NCBI RefSeq assembly: GCF_020497125.1
Contig: NC_059075.1
Location: 38,228,003-38,292,002 of the forward strand
Direction of reading: 5' to 3'
From: Mauremys mutica
Lineage: Eukaryota; Chordata; Testudines; Geoemydidae
DNA length: 64,000 nucleotides
The notes below the pieces were generated by a model that had not been told where the DNA came from, made no database searches, and saw only the letters and a program-made list of their open reading frames with translations. A program made the translations under genes and the position numbers. Shown here in pieces: positions 47,776-60,689 of this stretch. Each line of letters opens with the position of its first letter. Position 1 is the first letter of the stretch.

Positions 47776-48594
47776 GCTGCCCTTTGGCCTTGCAGTATCT
47801 CAACACACACACTTTCTCTGTGTTGTACTGTTTGCCCATAACCGTAGACACATATATTACATGGGTATTATATTGTGTGTGCTAGAAAGACCTATGAAAG
47901 TCTCTTGTATAAATCACAAGGAGTCCTGTGCACTATACAAGATGAAACTTACAAAGTTGTAAATACTTTTTAAGCTGTTTTGGAGGTTTTGAAAAATAGT
48001 ATAAGATGGAGCCTTTGTGCATGTACATATGTCATTAAAGGCAGTAATGTAATGTATATAGATGGAGTAAAGATTCTTCATGCAATCTTAACAGGCATTT
48101 CCTTGCTGTTTTTTAGTAGTGGTTCTGAGAATGCATAAATTTAAAAAATTTCCATAGAACCAACTTTCCATAGAAGAATAAGGCAACCTTCTCTGAAGAG
48201 AGGTATTTCCTGTCAAAATGTCAGCATTTTGTCCAAAATTAAAAAACAAAAAAAATAGACTACCTAAAGTTAGGCTCCGAAATGCATATGTAGGTATCTA
48301 CATAAATAGCTAGATTTTCCAAAAAAGATGAGCGCCCAACAACTCTCACTTCACTTTCCTTGTACTAAAAATAGCTAAGCCTTTCCAAATGGTCTAAAAA
48401 AGCCCTACATCTTTGACCTAGAAAATTTTTGTTCAAAAGCTGAAACTTTCAGAAAATTATGAATGTTGGAAACACTTTGGCAAACTTGACTATAGCTGTT
48501 GCTAGTGCTCCATCAAAATACTGTACAGGTACTGTAATAGTTGTAGCACCAGTCATATAAAGGTTTTAAAGCGGCTTTATACATGCTAATCAAC
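47776..48594. other. No recognisable feature
   Basis: AT-rich intronic sequence. Confidence 0.5.
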
Positions 48595-48738
48595 AGTTCT
48601 GTGAGGAAAGTAGTATTCCAATTTTATAGCTGGAGAAAATTTGTGACCTGGAAATGCTAAATGAATTGCTTAGGGTCACAAGTCAATTGGAGAATCAAAC
48701 TACCAGTTCCCCACTGTAACCATTAGACCAGAGTCCTG
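48595..48738 (-). repeat. MIR SINE, antisense
   Basis: ttccaattttatagctggag, tgcttagggtcacaagtcaa and aaccattagaccagagtcct follow the antisense MIR order. Confidence 0.65.
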
Positions 48739-48774
48739 ATGCCATGTCTTTGTACAAAATAGCATCATACAGTG

Positions 48775-48975
48775 TGGTATAGAGAATAGAGCAATGGATT
48801 GGGACTCAGGAAACCTGATTTCTGTTCCTGGCTCTGCCGCTCACCTGCTGGGTGACCTTGGGCAAGTCATTAACCTGCATGCTTTAGTTTTCCCATCCGT
48901 AAAATGGGGATAATGATATTTGCCTCCTTTGTAAAACACTGAAATCTATTGAGGAACAGCAATAACTAGGTATTA
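48775..48975 (+). repeat. MIR SINE, sense, well preserved
   Basis: cctggctctgccgctcacct, gggtgaccttgggcaagtca and gtaaaatggggataatgata (48830-48920) are close to the MIR consensus. This is a notably good match for such an old family. Confidence 0.85.
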
Positions 48976-49327
48976 CAATTTTTATTCACATTTATAAAGC
49001 ACAATAGGATAGTGCTTTACTCAAATTTTAAAAAAATTCCCCTACCCTGAGAATCTTAAAAATTTAAAGTAAATCAATGTAGAACACGTAATCTAGACAA
49101 AGGAAAACATTAGAGAAAGGAGGGTGAGGGTTAAAACAAAGATAACATGAGTTGTATAGAAAGTGAATAATGTATGTTTTGATATTTTAAAATAAAGACC
49201 GAGGTAGAGCAAAAGGTGACGAACAGACAGCATGGGAGTTGAATACATGTAAAAAAAAAAAAAAAAAAGGAAGGAAAGAGGTTTTGAAGCTCAGTTACAA
49301 GCCCACCAAGCTAGTTTTCGTATAAAT
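48976..49327. other. No recognisable feature
   Basis: AT-rich, with an A run (about 49250-49268) followed by GGAAGGAAAG. The source of the A run is not clear. Confidence 0.45.
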
Positions 49328-49664
49328 CAGGGTTTGGCAATCTTTGGCACACGGCTCGCCAGGGTAAGCACCCTGGCGGGCCGGGCCGCTTTGTTTTCCT
49401 GCCGCGTCCTCATGTTTTTGGCCAATCGCGGCTCCCACTGGCCGCGGTTTGCCACTCCAGGCCAAAGGGGGCTCTGGGAAATGGCATGGGCCGAGGGATG
49501 TGCTGGCTGCCACTTCCCGCAGCCCCCATTGGCCTGGAGTGGCGAACCGCGGCCAGTGGGAGCTGCGATTGGCTGAACCCGAGGACGTGGCAGGTAAACA
49601 AATTGGCCCGGCCCACCAGGGTGCTTACCCTGGCGAGCCGCATGCCAAAGGTTGCCGATCCCTG
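49328..49664. mobile_element. 337-bp hAT fold-back element with 8-bp target duplication
   Basis: Inverted ends cagggtttggcaatctttgg and ccaaaggttgccgatccctg. The arms extend far inward, e.g. ccagggtaagcaccctggcg against ccagggtgcttaccctggcg, and ccactggccgcggtttgcca against gcgaaccgcggccagtggg, so most of the element can fold on itself. Flanks gtataaat (49320-49327) and gtataaaa (49665-49672) match at 7 of 8 bases, the duplication length known for hAT. Much more GC-rich than the intron around it. The ORFs on both strands are artefacts of the palindrome. Confidence 0.85.
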
Positions 49665-51492
49665 GTATAAAAGGATAGATGAACACAATCTTTGTGATGG
49701 CAACTCAAATAGTGCTGTAATGAGATTGAATCTTCCTACAGATATTGTATTTAAGGTTGTTTGAATTGGATTTTTCTCTTTTAAGTTTTAATTTTTTCCC
49801 ATTAAAGATGCATAAAAATGCTAAATGGTATTGGTATGTTTTTATCCTTATTTAAAAATCTGTTTGAATCTTGTTTTCCACATTAGAAGTTATCAGCACC
49901 TTGCTAACAGGTTTGACAGATGTGTGTGACATCTGAAAAAAAATTCTTACTAGTGGATATATAATATAAAATAAACTGCATGTCATTTGGGAACAAAACA
50001 CAAATATCTTATTGTATATATTTTTTTTAAAATAGCGGCACACACACTTTGCATCTGAGGGTTTTAGAAACCTAAATACAGCATTTATCATGAGCTTCAG
50101 GGAACTAGCTGAAAATAATTTGGGCATTTTTAAAAATTTACAGACACAATAATCTAGTGTCTCAGATAAACTGGGATATTTTAAAAATACAGCATGAAGT
50201 CCTTGCTTTTGATAGATTTGTTGAAAGTGATGATTGAAAAATATCAAACTTGAATTTTGAACACAATTTGCAGTTATCTGAGTTTTTCCAAATATTTGCA
50301 AGCTTCATTTGAACATTGGTTGTAGCAGGCTTCCCTACTTCCCTTTTCTGCTGAGTTATCAGGATAGTTTGTTAACGTGTTGGCCTTGTGGTTAGCCTTC
50401 CACATGATGTTGTTTCATTTTCTAGAATCTTTAAATTGTTATTCCTTTTCTTCTTAGCTTTCATATATTGTCTCAACAATGAGAAAGTGTATAATACATA
50501 TAAAACGTACAAATATATGTACATATTTTTAAAGTTCATGCAAGCAATCACCGTTTAAATACTCGAAAAAAATTTAGGATAAGTGCTAAATTATTGTTCT
50601 TGAATACAGTCCTGCAGTCAACATGCAGTTTTAGAAAGGCTAGAACACTGATGCACTCCCAGATAAAAACTGCTATGGTTGACACTCTGTCTTTAAATCC
50701 ATATATTAATATCTTAACATGTCTGAATTTCTTTTAAATGTAACATAGTTTTTTGTCTTGGGATATTTTAAAATAAGTTTTATTTATAAGTAAACTCTTG
50801 TACTGGTATTTGGTAGCCTCCTTGGAAACAGTCGGCATAGTTTACTGTCAAATAATTAAAAAGTCCAGTAGTGGATATAATGTAATATAGGAAAATCTCT
50901 TGCAGGCCCTTATCATTGCCTCATCTTGGTCCATGAATATAGTGACACTCCTGATTAGTAGCAGAAAGTATTGTAAGTTCCCATATACTTTGGGAAAGGA
51001 ATTTTTAAAAATTATTTTATAATGCAAACAGATACTGGAAAAAGAAACAGGATGTGTAAAATTATTGGTCAAACAGCATCCTGGGCAAGCCAAAATACTG
51101 AAGGATAAATATTCAGATGCCCATAAGGTAGTTTCTCTGCTTTGCTTATTTCTCTTTCTTCCATAGTACTATCCTGTAGAAAGCAGACTGCAAAGCGGAT
51201 GGGAAAAATGGAAGACTGACTCAAATTGGCCCCTATTCAGTTAGTTGCTTAAGCACACGCCTATCCTTAAGCTTTCGATTAGTCCCATTGACTCAGTGTA
51301 ACTACTTGCATATTTAAAGTTAGCTAAACTCCCAAGTACCTTTGAATCAGGGCCATAATCTGTAAACATTTTCTCTTCTCACAGTATAAAGTTTGTTTCT
51401 TGCTTCCAAACAGCATAGTTTTCACCAAATTTTGATCTAATGAATTTTTAGGGGTTGTTTTTTTTTCTTTTTCTTTTTTTCATATTTCCTAG
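49665..51492. other. CEP128: Intronic sequence before second CEP128 exon
   Basis: AT-rich, non-coding. It ends with a strong pyrimidine tract (about 51450-51480) and acceptor tttcctag (51485-51492). Confidence 0.75.
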
Positions 51493-52143
51493 GTCCTTAA
51501 AGAGAAGGATGACCTGAAGGCTCAGCTTCTCTCTGCTATACATCAAATAGAAAACCTTCGCAAGGAGCTGAGTGATGTGCTTACAAAGAGGGCCCAGCAA
51601 GAAGAGGAACTCCATTGTAAGGAGGTGAAGCTCAGTGAAACCAAGTCTCAACAGATAGTTCTTGAGCAAGAGATCAGGGAAGTCCACGATAAAGCAAATA
51701 AACTGGAGAGTGAGTTGCAAAAGCAGATCCTGGTACAGAACCAGATGAGAAATGAAAAAGAACGTTTAGAGGAAGAGCTTGAAACAGCTAACATGATCAA
51801 TGAAAAAGATCAGGAAAGATTCTTAGAGATGCAAGAAGATATAAAAAACTTAAGTGCTATTCGGGCAGAGCTGACAAACAGAATAGCAGAGGAAGAAAAA
51901 GTCAAGAAAGAGATTCTCAAGAACTTTTCAGACCTTCAAAAACATCAGGAGTCTAAGCAAGAAGAGATGACTACAACTAGCTGGCAGCTGAAGATGGAGA
52001 GAGATGTTCACCAGCAGGAGCTGGCAGATCTTAGATCAGAGTTGAAGAATGTGAAAACAAAGCATGAGAGAAATGTTCAAGAGCTGATGAAGCTCTTTAG
52101 GCAAGAAAAGGATGAGACAGAGAACCACATTAGGAGGCTGAAG
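51493..52143 (+). CDS. CEP128: CEP128 internal coding exon (second in window)
   Basis: A 651-bp exon, 217 codons, phase 0 at both ends. It begins VLKEKDDLKAQLLSAIHQIE and ends ENHIRRLK before donor gtaact (52144). It is coiled coil throughout, with LRKELSDVLTKRAQQEEELH, EKDQERFLEMQEDIKNLSAI and VKTKHERNVQELMKLFRQEK. These strings closely resemble the human CEP128 regions with VLTKRALQEEEL, LLEMQESIKDLSAI and VKTKHEQNIQELMKHFKKEK as I remember them, which is the best evidence for the identification. The frame is open with no disabling change. GTG at 51577 is an internal Val codon, not a start. Confidence 0.9.
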
Positions 52144-55100
52144 GTAACTTTGCTGAATAATTCTGCTGTTGATTTTTTTTCTATTAGGTGATGAAGTTAA
52201 AAAGCATGAACTTTTAAAGATCTTTATAGATTTCTGAGCACTGAAGAAAAGATAAAACTAACAATAATGGGGTTTATGCATATTTAGTCTGGTTGAAATG
52301 GATTATAGCAAATCAGGGACCGCTTCTGCAGGAAGCCTTTTAAGAAGAATTCTGGAGTTCCAGTAAAGGTAGAAGTGACGATAAATGATAACCTAAAACA
52401 GAACATGTTTCAGAAGTATATAGGTTGAAAGATCTGGGTGAAGCCCTGTTGTGTCCATAGTAGCTTTAAGACAAAAGCCCTCATTAGTACAACAGTAACT
52501 TTGGTAAATTAGATTATTGACTGCGTAGAACAGGGCGTGTAAAGCATTGGAGTTCTAACACTTTGATACTAACCTTTCTGACTACTGTCTTTTTAACTGT
52601 TACCCCTGCTATATTATGGACATATCATGTCCCAGAGATGCTGCATTTCTGTAAGTGTGTGTATTGCACAATAGCTGAAATAGCATCACAGGCACTCCAG
52701 GAACAGTTTCTGAATATGAATCATAGTAGCATGTCGAATTTGCAAAGGTTAGTTTTAATGACTCCTTGTATTTTAAAGTGTTTCCAGAGTGTACAATTTC
52801 CATATCATTTACAAAAAAAACCCCTACCCAATAACTGTACCGTAAAAATATTTTATGAAGCAGACTGTTAAATGTATTTAGAAACAAGTTCACATTTTTA
52901 GTGCAACTCATTTGCTGCTGACTCCAGGCTATATGATTAAAAAGGAAGAAAACAAAAGCATTTTATATTTAATAAGACTGATCTGAATAAAACCTATGTG
53001 TATTTAAACTGAAATGGATACTCTGAATAGCCTTATTAATTTTCAACATTTGACTGTACATCTATATGATCAGTCATCTATTACATTTTTTATTAGTGTA
53101 AACTAGTGTAGGATAATAATAGTTTGTATTTATTAATAAGCATTTCCGTAGTGCTACCAGTGTACACAGTGGTTTACAAAATAGTTTGTAGACAGTAAGG
53201 TGTTCTGGGTAAGGGATATGTCTGAAACATGTAGTACATTAAACCTAAACATACTCTTCCCAAACTGAGTATTTTTTTGGTAAAAAACAAAAACAGGCCT
53301 CTTAAATGAATTTTCTATCAATGCAACCATAAAAAATCTAGGACATTCCTAGTTAAATCTTCAGCTATCTTTTATAACCTACAACCCTGATTTTGCCTAC
53401 TCCAGGTAACCTTACCCTCATCAACCTCCTGTAACACACGTTTCCTTCTTTCTTTATACACAATGTGCAACTTCTAACTTTAGCCATGTGGAGTAGTTGG
53501 AAATGGATGTTTTTTTCTTTGCTTAGAAATTTGAATTGGTGGTACTTTGAAATATATGGTTAACGCTTGCTGTGCCAAATTTTGAAAGTTATGCTTAAGT
53601 GTTGGTTGATATGGAAGGTGTTCAGATATTAGTGATAGATAGCAGTATAAAACCTTAAAATAGGTAGGTGACTGTTAATGGAGGGAGCAGAGGGAAGAGG
53701 TGTGTGAGTGTTCTAGGTGGTAAATTCCTCAGAACGGAGCTGTTGATGACTGTATTCCTCAATTCAGGCAGCTTAAACCCACAGTACAGATATTGTAGTA
53801 AGAGGCTTGGTATAAGAACCTGAATAGAACAGAAACTTAATGTTTTCATGCTGCCTCTGCAGAATCCAGTTTTACCAGCACCCTTCACATTCTTGCTGTT
53901 CCCTCCCATGCTCCTCCTACTTAACCACTGACCTCTTCCTCCTTTCCCACTCCTCCATCCCCTTTGGCTTCCATGGAGATGCTGTATGGTGTGTTAGATA
54001 AATGGGGAGTAAGTAGCAGGAGTAGTGAGTAGTAGTTTGTGTGAAGCAGGAGAGGCAGTGGAGCATTGGGAATGTTGTGTGTATATATGAGGGAACCTGG
54101 CATGGCGCAGGCCGGAGTGTGTGTGTGTGAGACTTGTGGTTGGGAGGAGCCCACTGTCTCTGTGCTGAAGCGTCAGTTCTTGAAGGGCTCCCGTGCTGCA
54201 GAAGTAGTAGGCTTTTAGTTCTATTTTATATAGAAATTGCAATGCTACCTTAATTATGTAGTCACTACTAGTGTCTCCATTCTAAACACAAGTAAGCCGA
54301 AGCACAGGGATTTAAGTGGCTTGCTCAAAAGTCCCTTGGTGAGCCAATTACACATTCAGAAATAGAGCCCCAGAGTCTTGACTCTGTCCTCAGTTCTTAC
54401 CCTTCCCGTCCCCCTTCTGCATTTAAAAAAATTATTGTACTTTTAGAATAATAACTTGCAGCTTGCATACATGACAGACATTCTCAGTGATAACTACTTA
54501 AAGAATATAGACAGTGTAATTTACATACACACCATGCAGATATGGCTTGTGGCTTTTTCCCCCCTCCTCCACTTACTGTTATGGGATCGTCTCAGGTCTG
54601 ATAAGTTGACATCATACCTGCTTTTTCAGTCTCAGAAATGATTGAAAATGTTGATTTTTTTCTTCTCTAGAGTCTTTGTGTCTCCTTTTTTCTCTGATAC
54701 TGTCACATTTAGTAGAATGCAGAAAACCAAGTTGATGTTGGCAAGGGATTGTCTCCTTGATTGTCTCCAGCTGTATAAATCTTTAATACACTTGCCATGT
54801 AGGGAACATGAGAGGTTGACACCATATTGTGCTTGCACTTAAAATGGAATTGGATTCTTGCTTTCTCTGATGGGATAATTTACTTTTCAAGTTTGTTTTT
54901 TGTGTGTCTGAATCCCAGGCTCCATGAAAATATAACTCTCTTCCCCAAGTAGAGTGGCAATATGGAACAAGTGTGGTTTCCTTGTTAGCTCTGTGCATTT
55001 TTTGTTTGTTTGTAATGTAGATTTTCTCTGCAGAATTTCTCAAACCCCTCTGTGCCAGTCAAGTTGCTATTATCTTTATTGCATACATCAACTCCACTTA

Positions 55101-55934
55101 TTTCAGGAAGGAAAAGTCTCAATATTTTTACACTAAACGATAACCCATTTTATTCAATCTGCCCCACCAGAAAAAATCTATTTACCTTAAAGCATTAAAG
55201 GGGCTAAAGTTATGTCTCTCTTTGTACAAGTGTCTCTACTAATAGCTTTCAAATCTCAGAATTCTAGAAATTCTAGGTGAAAAAGACCATTAAATCATCT
55301 AGTTCATTTCCCTTTAAGCATAGGAGTAATCTGTGTCACTGATCCTGATAATGAAAATAATACATTTTTAGTGTTTTAGGCTTCCAATGAATTTCAGTAA
55401 TGGAAAGTTAATTTGTTTAAACATTGAGCTTTTCATACAGAGCTATCAAGTTGATGAGCGTGGCAGAATTGCACTACAGAATACACAAGTCCTCCATTTA
55501 GCAGTCTCAAAATTATACAGGACCTTGCAAGATCTTACCGAATCCCACAAAGTACACTGCAAGCATCAGCACTTTTTCTTTAGCTGATTTTGCTGTTACT
55601 CTTGTGTCTTGGATAAACTGCATGACAAATCCACTTTGTAATGGAAAAACCTTCTTTATATTTTAATTGTTATATTGCCAATGATGAAATCATATCATTA
55701 TGAGTAGAGAAGCATTGCTTAGTAGTCCAGTTTCTATGTAATATATTTATATATGTACAATACTGATGCTTATTTTTAGAAATGTAATCCCAATAAAATT
55801 GTAGCAAAGTCTTACTGATTAAATATTGGTATCTTCCCCTAATCTTTTTGCATGGATTTGGGGCTATGCAATCTGGGAATGTTCATAAAGAACTTTTATA
55901 CTGACCGTGTCCTCTGTTTTCCCACTACCATCAG
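52144..55934. other. CEP128: CEP128 intron between second and third exons
   Basis: 3,791 bp, AT-rich. It contains a probable antisense MIR remnant (about 54285-54400, cacagggatttaagtggctt) and a short CR1-like 3' remnant (about 55258-55320, antisense, ttctaggtgaaaaagaccat). Short GT runs lie at 54118-54130. It ends at acceptor accatcag (55927-55934). Confidence 0.75.
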
Positions 55935-56099
55935 ACAGAACTTTTAGATGAGAAAAATGTAGTAAAAGCTCAGCGTCGACAGGTGGAGAAGATGAAAACT
56001 GAATATGATAAGATGACAGAAGAGTTAACCCAGAATGAACAGGAAAACACAAAACTTAGACGGAAATATGAGCTTGTGAAACAGGAACTGGAGGAAAAG
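55935..56099 (+). CDS. CEP128: CEP128 internal coding exon (third in window)
   Basis: A 165-bp exon, 55 codons, phase 0 at both ends. It begins TELLDEKNVVKAQRRQVEKM and continues YDKMTEELTQNEQENTKLRR, then KYELVKQELEEK, before donor gtaaac (56100). TEELTQNE-EN-KL matches human CEP128 almost exactly at the position directly following the previous exon, so the two are consecutive. An AG four bases later (55937-55938) would break the frame, so 55935 is the start. The remaining C-terminal exons of the gene lie beyond the window or were not recognised. Confidence 0.9.
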
Positions 56100-57055
56100 G
56101 TAAACAGGCATCCTAATCTTATTGGGCATCTGATATATAAGGGCCAGAATCCATCCGATTTCACTACTCTATTTAGATGTTTTAGACTGCCAAATAATAT
56201 ATGTAAGCTTTGGGAGAACATTTGCAGCCATGCCACTTTAGGCTATGATTGTGTTAGATCAAATAAGGTAAATATGGTTGGATGAGATCAGTACTTTCAT
56301 AGCATACCTCCAAGAGAAGTGTTGGTGATTTCAATAGGGAACTGCCTTCCCTCAGTCAAAATTGTACCAATCCCTGGCTTGGTATTAGTGTGCACTACAG
56401 CACAGCACAATGGTGCTGACAGTACTGTCTTTCAAATATGTTAAAGTGAGGTCCTGACAGTAAGTGGCCATTAAAGATGGCATTCTGCAAGAGTAGAGAT
56501 ATCTGTCCTTGCATCCTCCCAGATTCCAATGTGGGTACTAACAGCTCTGTGTCTAACTCTTCTATTGCTTAAAGTGGATAAATTATTATTCTTCACTTTG
56601 TCCTTAAATCGTTGTGTAATGCTAAGAAGTCCAGGGCAAGTTTAAAGTTTTTTAAGTATAAAGTTATCTGAGCACAATAAAAGGAATTAAAAAGAACATG
56701 GTTAAAGTTTTCATGCTTGACTATTTAAAGCATGGCAAATAGAATTTTGCCCAACTTTATAAGAAAAACTCACTTTTGAGTTCAGAAAGAAACATGAGAA
56801 ATTTCAATTCAAAGGATAACTTTCTTGAAAAGCTGTATGTGTCTGAAAATGTAGTGGGAGTAACTTCTCAACCATAATGGTAATTTGACCAAATGGAAAA
56901 GGTTAATTTGGGGTAAAGGATGTGTTTTTTTTTTAAGTGGTTGAGCATCAAGTATTTTTTTCAAAATTACTAAAGACTGGTAGTTTAAAGAAACAAGAAA
57001 TGATAGGCTAAGTCTTAATTGTCTCTCTTAATGCCAATTCAGTGATGTGACTTCC
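56100..57055. other. CEP128 intron sequence, no feature
   Basis: AT-rich and non-coding. Confidence 0.55.
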
Positions 57056-57185
57056 ACTATTTTAGACAGACAAAGTGGGTGAGGTAATATCTTTTATTGG
57101 ATCAGCTTCTGTTGGTGAGAGAGACAAGCTTTCACAGAGCTTTTCTTCAGGTCACTGGCTCAACACCCTTGTGGTTGTCTTCAGC
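57056..57185 (+). repeat. DNA-transposon-like repeat fragment
   Basis: Contains gtgggtgaggtaatatcttt, attggatcagcttctgttgg and gagagagacaagctttcac. The same text occurs at 61171-61230. A few hundred bases on (57462-57500) lies a short piece (tttcagagtggtagtcatgt) from what may be another end of such repeats. Confidence 0.6.
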
Positions 57186-59049
57186 TCATGAATATGTAGT
57201 CTGCTAATACACATGCATCAGAGTTCTAATTAGCTTTGTCTTTTGGGGTGGAAAGTTCTCAGCACATCTTTAAAGTTAGAGTTTTTACGCTTTCTTTTAC
57301 TGAGTTCATTTTCTGATCTCACATTAGTTTCCTCAGGATTTAATAGAACATGAAATTCTTCTTCAAATTAGTTCAAGTGTTTTCCAATATAAAGATCTTC
57401 AGCCTTAAAATAGTCTTTTCAGACTTAAGTGATTCTTAAAGGAAATCTTTAACTTAAATGGTTTCAGAGTGGTAGTCATGTTAGTCATCAAAAAAATTCT
57501 CCTTTCCTCTTAATGCTCCTTGGAGAGATGGTTCTTGTCTTCTTGAGTTTAGTAAGGAGTTGCTTAAGCACCGCAAGATAACTAATTCCCCAATTAATAT
57601 CAATATCTCTATACTCAAATGGCTTCTGACATTAGTAACCAGTTATAGCATCAAATGATCTTATTGTATTTGTACATAAAGCATTTCACCTTTAAAAGGA
57701 AACATGAATTAGAAGTAATAAAGGTCGTCTTTACAACATTTTCCAACCTTAAATGTTCTCCTTAACATTTGAAGAATATTGACTTCAGAGTGTTTATGAA
57801 AGAAACAGTTCCAATAAGAATATTCCTACATTTTTGGGGGTTTAAACTAAGATTTTTCTCTATTAAGGAGGAGGAAGGCCCATTCTGATGACTTGTTTTA
57901 TTTCTCTGAGAACACATCCTGATTGTTACTTCTCTTCAATAGAGAATAGCCTTAACATTCTTTTAAATTCAGGATTCTGTAAGATATTTATGTCGCGGGG
58001 GGGGGGGGGGGGAGGGAGGGAGGAAGGCTGCTTTCTTGAGATAAAATCATCTCTATACCAAACAAGCTTCTTGTACAAGGGGAATGGCCTGATTTCTGAT
58101 AAGACAATCTCATTGATTTCTTTGCCTGTAGACCAAATGGTTTCTTGATTTATGACCCACTCTATATAGCATTTACAAGTTATGATTAGACTCCTAGCAA
58201 ATGCTCTATACAAAGCACGAGTCACAATTACTAACAGTGATATACACCTTTCAGAACATAGCATAAAAGAGAATAGCATAGAATGTTACAGCAAAATAGA
58301 AGTTATAAAGCTGTATTTCAGAGCTTGAGTAAACACTTGTGGACTTCTATGACTGAGAAGGTGGTATCTTCCTTGACACTACTCTGTCCCTGTTCGACAG
58401 AAAGCAGAGATCTCCTAGGAGTTTCCTTAGCTTGAACATTTCATTTAATGAGAGAACTCACAAAATTACAGTTTTGGTTACTTATTTGATTCTCCAAACA
58501 TCACTAGTTTCTCCAAATATCATTGTATTTAGGTCGTAACATCTTCAGAGAAGGGATTGCCTACGACCGAGTTTGGACTGTAGGGCCCCATTCTTAGTTG
58601 GTCCTTATACACTATCATAATAAAGAAGATAAAAATAATGTATATGAAAGTAATTGTAGATATCTCCTAAAATTCAGTAAAGATGAAGGCAAGTTTGTAA
58701 TAATCTAAATAAGAATAGATTACAATTTTATTATTAACTATTTTTGCAACAGCATTTAGGTTTACACCTACATTAATGTGTAGACTTGTGTTCAGTTTAG
58801 CAAACTGTAGTTGATGTTTTTAGGAGTCAGAAAAGGCTTCAAGTTATGCTAAAGAAACTTAACTTGAATCACTTTTGGCCTTCTTTTATATTGGTATCTT
58901 TCATTTGGGGTTTTGGCTCTGTATCATGTCCCACATTTGAGCTGTCGAAGGTTAGAAGTGTACTGAAGGTTAAAGTACCAACAGCAAAAATCTGAAGAGG
59001 ACATAGGAGAAAGCAGTCTTTAAAAATAAGGCTCCAATTCTGCAGTGCA
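57186..59049. other. CEP128 intron sequence, no gene
   Basis: Non-coding. The only structured item is the G run at 57997-58012 with following GGGA units. Confidence 0.5.
57997..58020 (+). repeat. G run and GGGA units
   Basis: Sixteen G in a row followed by agggaggg: a purine-only tract with quadruplex-forming potential on the coding strand of the CEP128 intron. Confidence 0.8.
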
Positions 59050-59645
59050 TTCTCCTATGTGCTTAAGTATATGAAGAGTCCATTTTGACCATGTCACCCC
59101 TCCTTTTGCATCCTTCCACTGGGTCCTTGTTCTCTAGCATATCAAACTTAAGCTAATTGTCTTCACTTTCAAGGCCCTTCATGATCTATCCACACTCCAC
59201 TTCTTATCTCCCATTCAGTATCAAAAAATCAACTCCTATCTCCAGTCAGCCCTTGATGCCAGCTGCCCACTTGCTAAATTTTCGAACAAGCACCTTCAGG
59301 CTTTCTCCCATATTGCCCCTCATGCTGGGGAGGAGATCTCTGTAAACCTCCATAAAACTAACTCCTCCTCCTTCTGCTGATTCCTCCTTAAAACTCTTGT
59401 TTGTCAAGAAAACAAAAAAACTTGACAGTGTTTCGATTGGTGGTGTGATGAGACCACAGACTATCCTGTTGACCAATGTTGTCTCCTTGTTTCTTGTGCT
59501 TTCCCATCTCTCTGTCTGTATCCATCTGTTGTCTTATATTTAGATTGTAAGATCTTCAGAATGGGAACTTTTTTTTCTATCTTTTTCTTAATTTTTTTTT
59601 ACCGCGCCTAACATATTGGGGTCCAGAGCCAAGACTGATGCCCCT
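59050..59645 (+). mobile_element. L2-like LINE 3' region, sense
   Basis: tcaaggcccttcatgatcta, tgcccctcatgctggggagg and tgtaaacctccataaaacta follow the order of the last part of vertebrate L2-type LINEs. It ends with tagattgtaagatcttcaga. Only 59157-59345 stays open, so it is inactive. Confidence 0.6.
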
Positions 59646-59847
59646 AAGTATAATCCTAATACACATAATAAAAGTCAGTGTTGTGTTTAGATTTCTATAA
59701 CTAATACAATTGATTATTTAATTTTTAACCTTTTTTTTGTTGTCTGGATAGAATTTTATATAGCAGTTGAATATGGAAACAAAATGCATTGTTTCAGCAG
59801 CTATTTTATCACTTTATTCTGTTGCTGATTTTCAAGTTAACGTCAAA

Positions 59848-60004
59848 GGGTACAGCTGCATTGTTAAAAGTACCCCATGGCAGTGAATCTCAGAGCTTGG
59901 GTCAACTGACTCAGGCTTTCACTGCGGGGCTGAAAATAGCAGTGTGGATGTTCCTTACTGGGCTGGAGTATGGGCTCTCAGACCATTCCCCTACACTGGG
60001 TCTC
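59848..60004. mobile_element. Palindromic GC-rich MITE, copy 3 (partial)
   Basis: Starts gggtacagctgcattgttaa and contains ggtcaactgactcaggcttt and actgggctggagtatgggct. The right half is lost. Confidence 0.5.
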
Positions 60005-60689
60005 TAGTCTGCTGAGCCTCTTGGCCAGGGCTTCTTTGACAACTTAGCAACTATCCATTTTAGCAACTCTCCATCTTACATCCCAAATTAGCAACTCTCC
60101 GTCTTACGTCCTGGATGCTCCATACTTAACTCCTCAGGAGACAGAGTGTTCTGGGAATGTACAAAACAGTCTCCTGACTAGCAGAAAGCCACCTATTAGA
60201 TGCACTTACCTGTTGAAGTAGAAACAGTTCTCCTTATGATCAAAACAGAGGGATGTTTTGCCAGTCCGGGCCTCTATCCAGCATGTTTTGGACTACTTGT
60301 TCCACCTGAAACAGCAAGGTCTTAGCTCAATCAGAATTAATCTAGCAGCTATCTCTGCTTTCCAACCACCAGTTGTGGGTTGTTGAGTATTTTCTAATCC
60401 GATATGAGTCAGATTCTTAAAAGGTCTGGACAGATTATATCCCCATGTCATGTATTCCCATTCCTTCCTGAGACTTAAATCTGGTGAAAGCAAGATTTCT
60501 GGGACCACCTTTTGAACTGATGGCCCCCATATTGTATAAAGTTTTCCTGATCAAGGAAATAAGGGATTCATAATTCTGGGCAATATTACAAAGCATAATG
60601 TGATCTGGTCCTGTGCAAGTGTTCTTGATTCAGCTCTTTTGATCTGTCTGAGTTCTGACCTGCTGCATCCCCTGTTGTTCCAGTTTTAG
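60005..60689. other. No recognisable feature
   Basis: Short internal repetition (tagcaactctccatcttac and tagcaactctccgtcttacg, 60061-60110). Otherwise unannotated. Confidence 0.45.

Noticed and set aside
49295..49764. Several overlapping ORFs on both strands near 49.3-49.8 kb
   Set aside because: Produced by the GC-rich palindrome of a hAT element; the two strands give nearly the same peptides.
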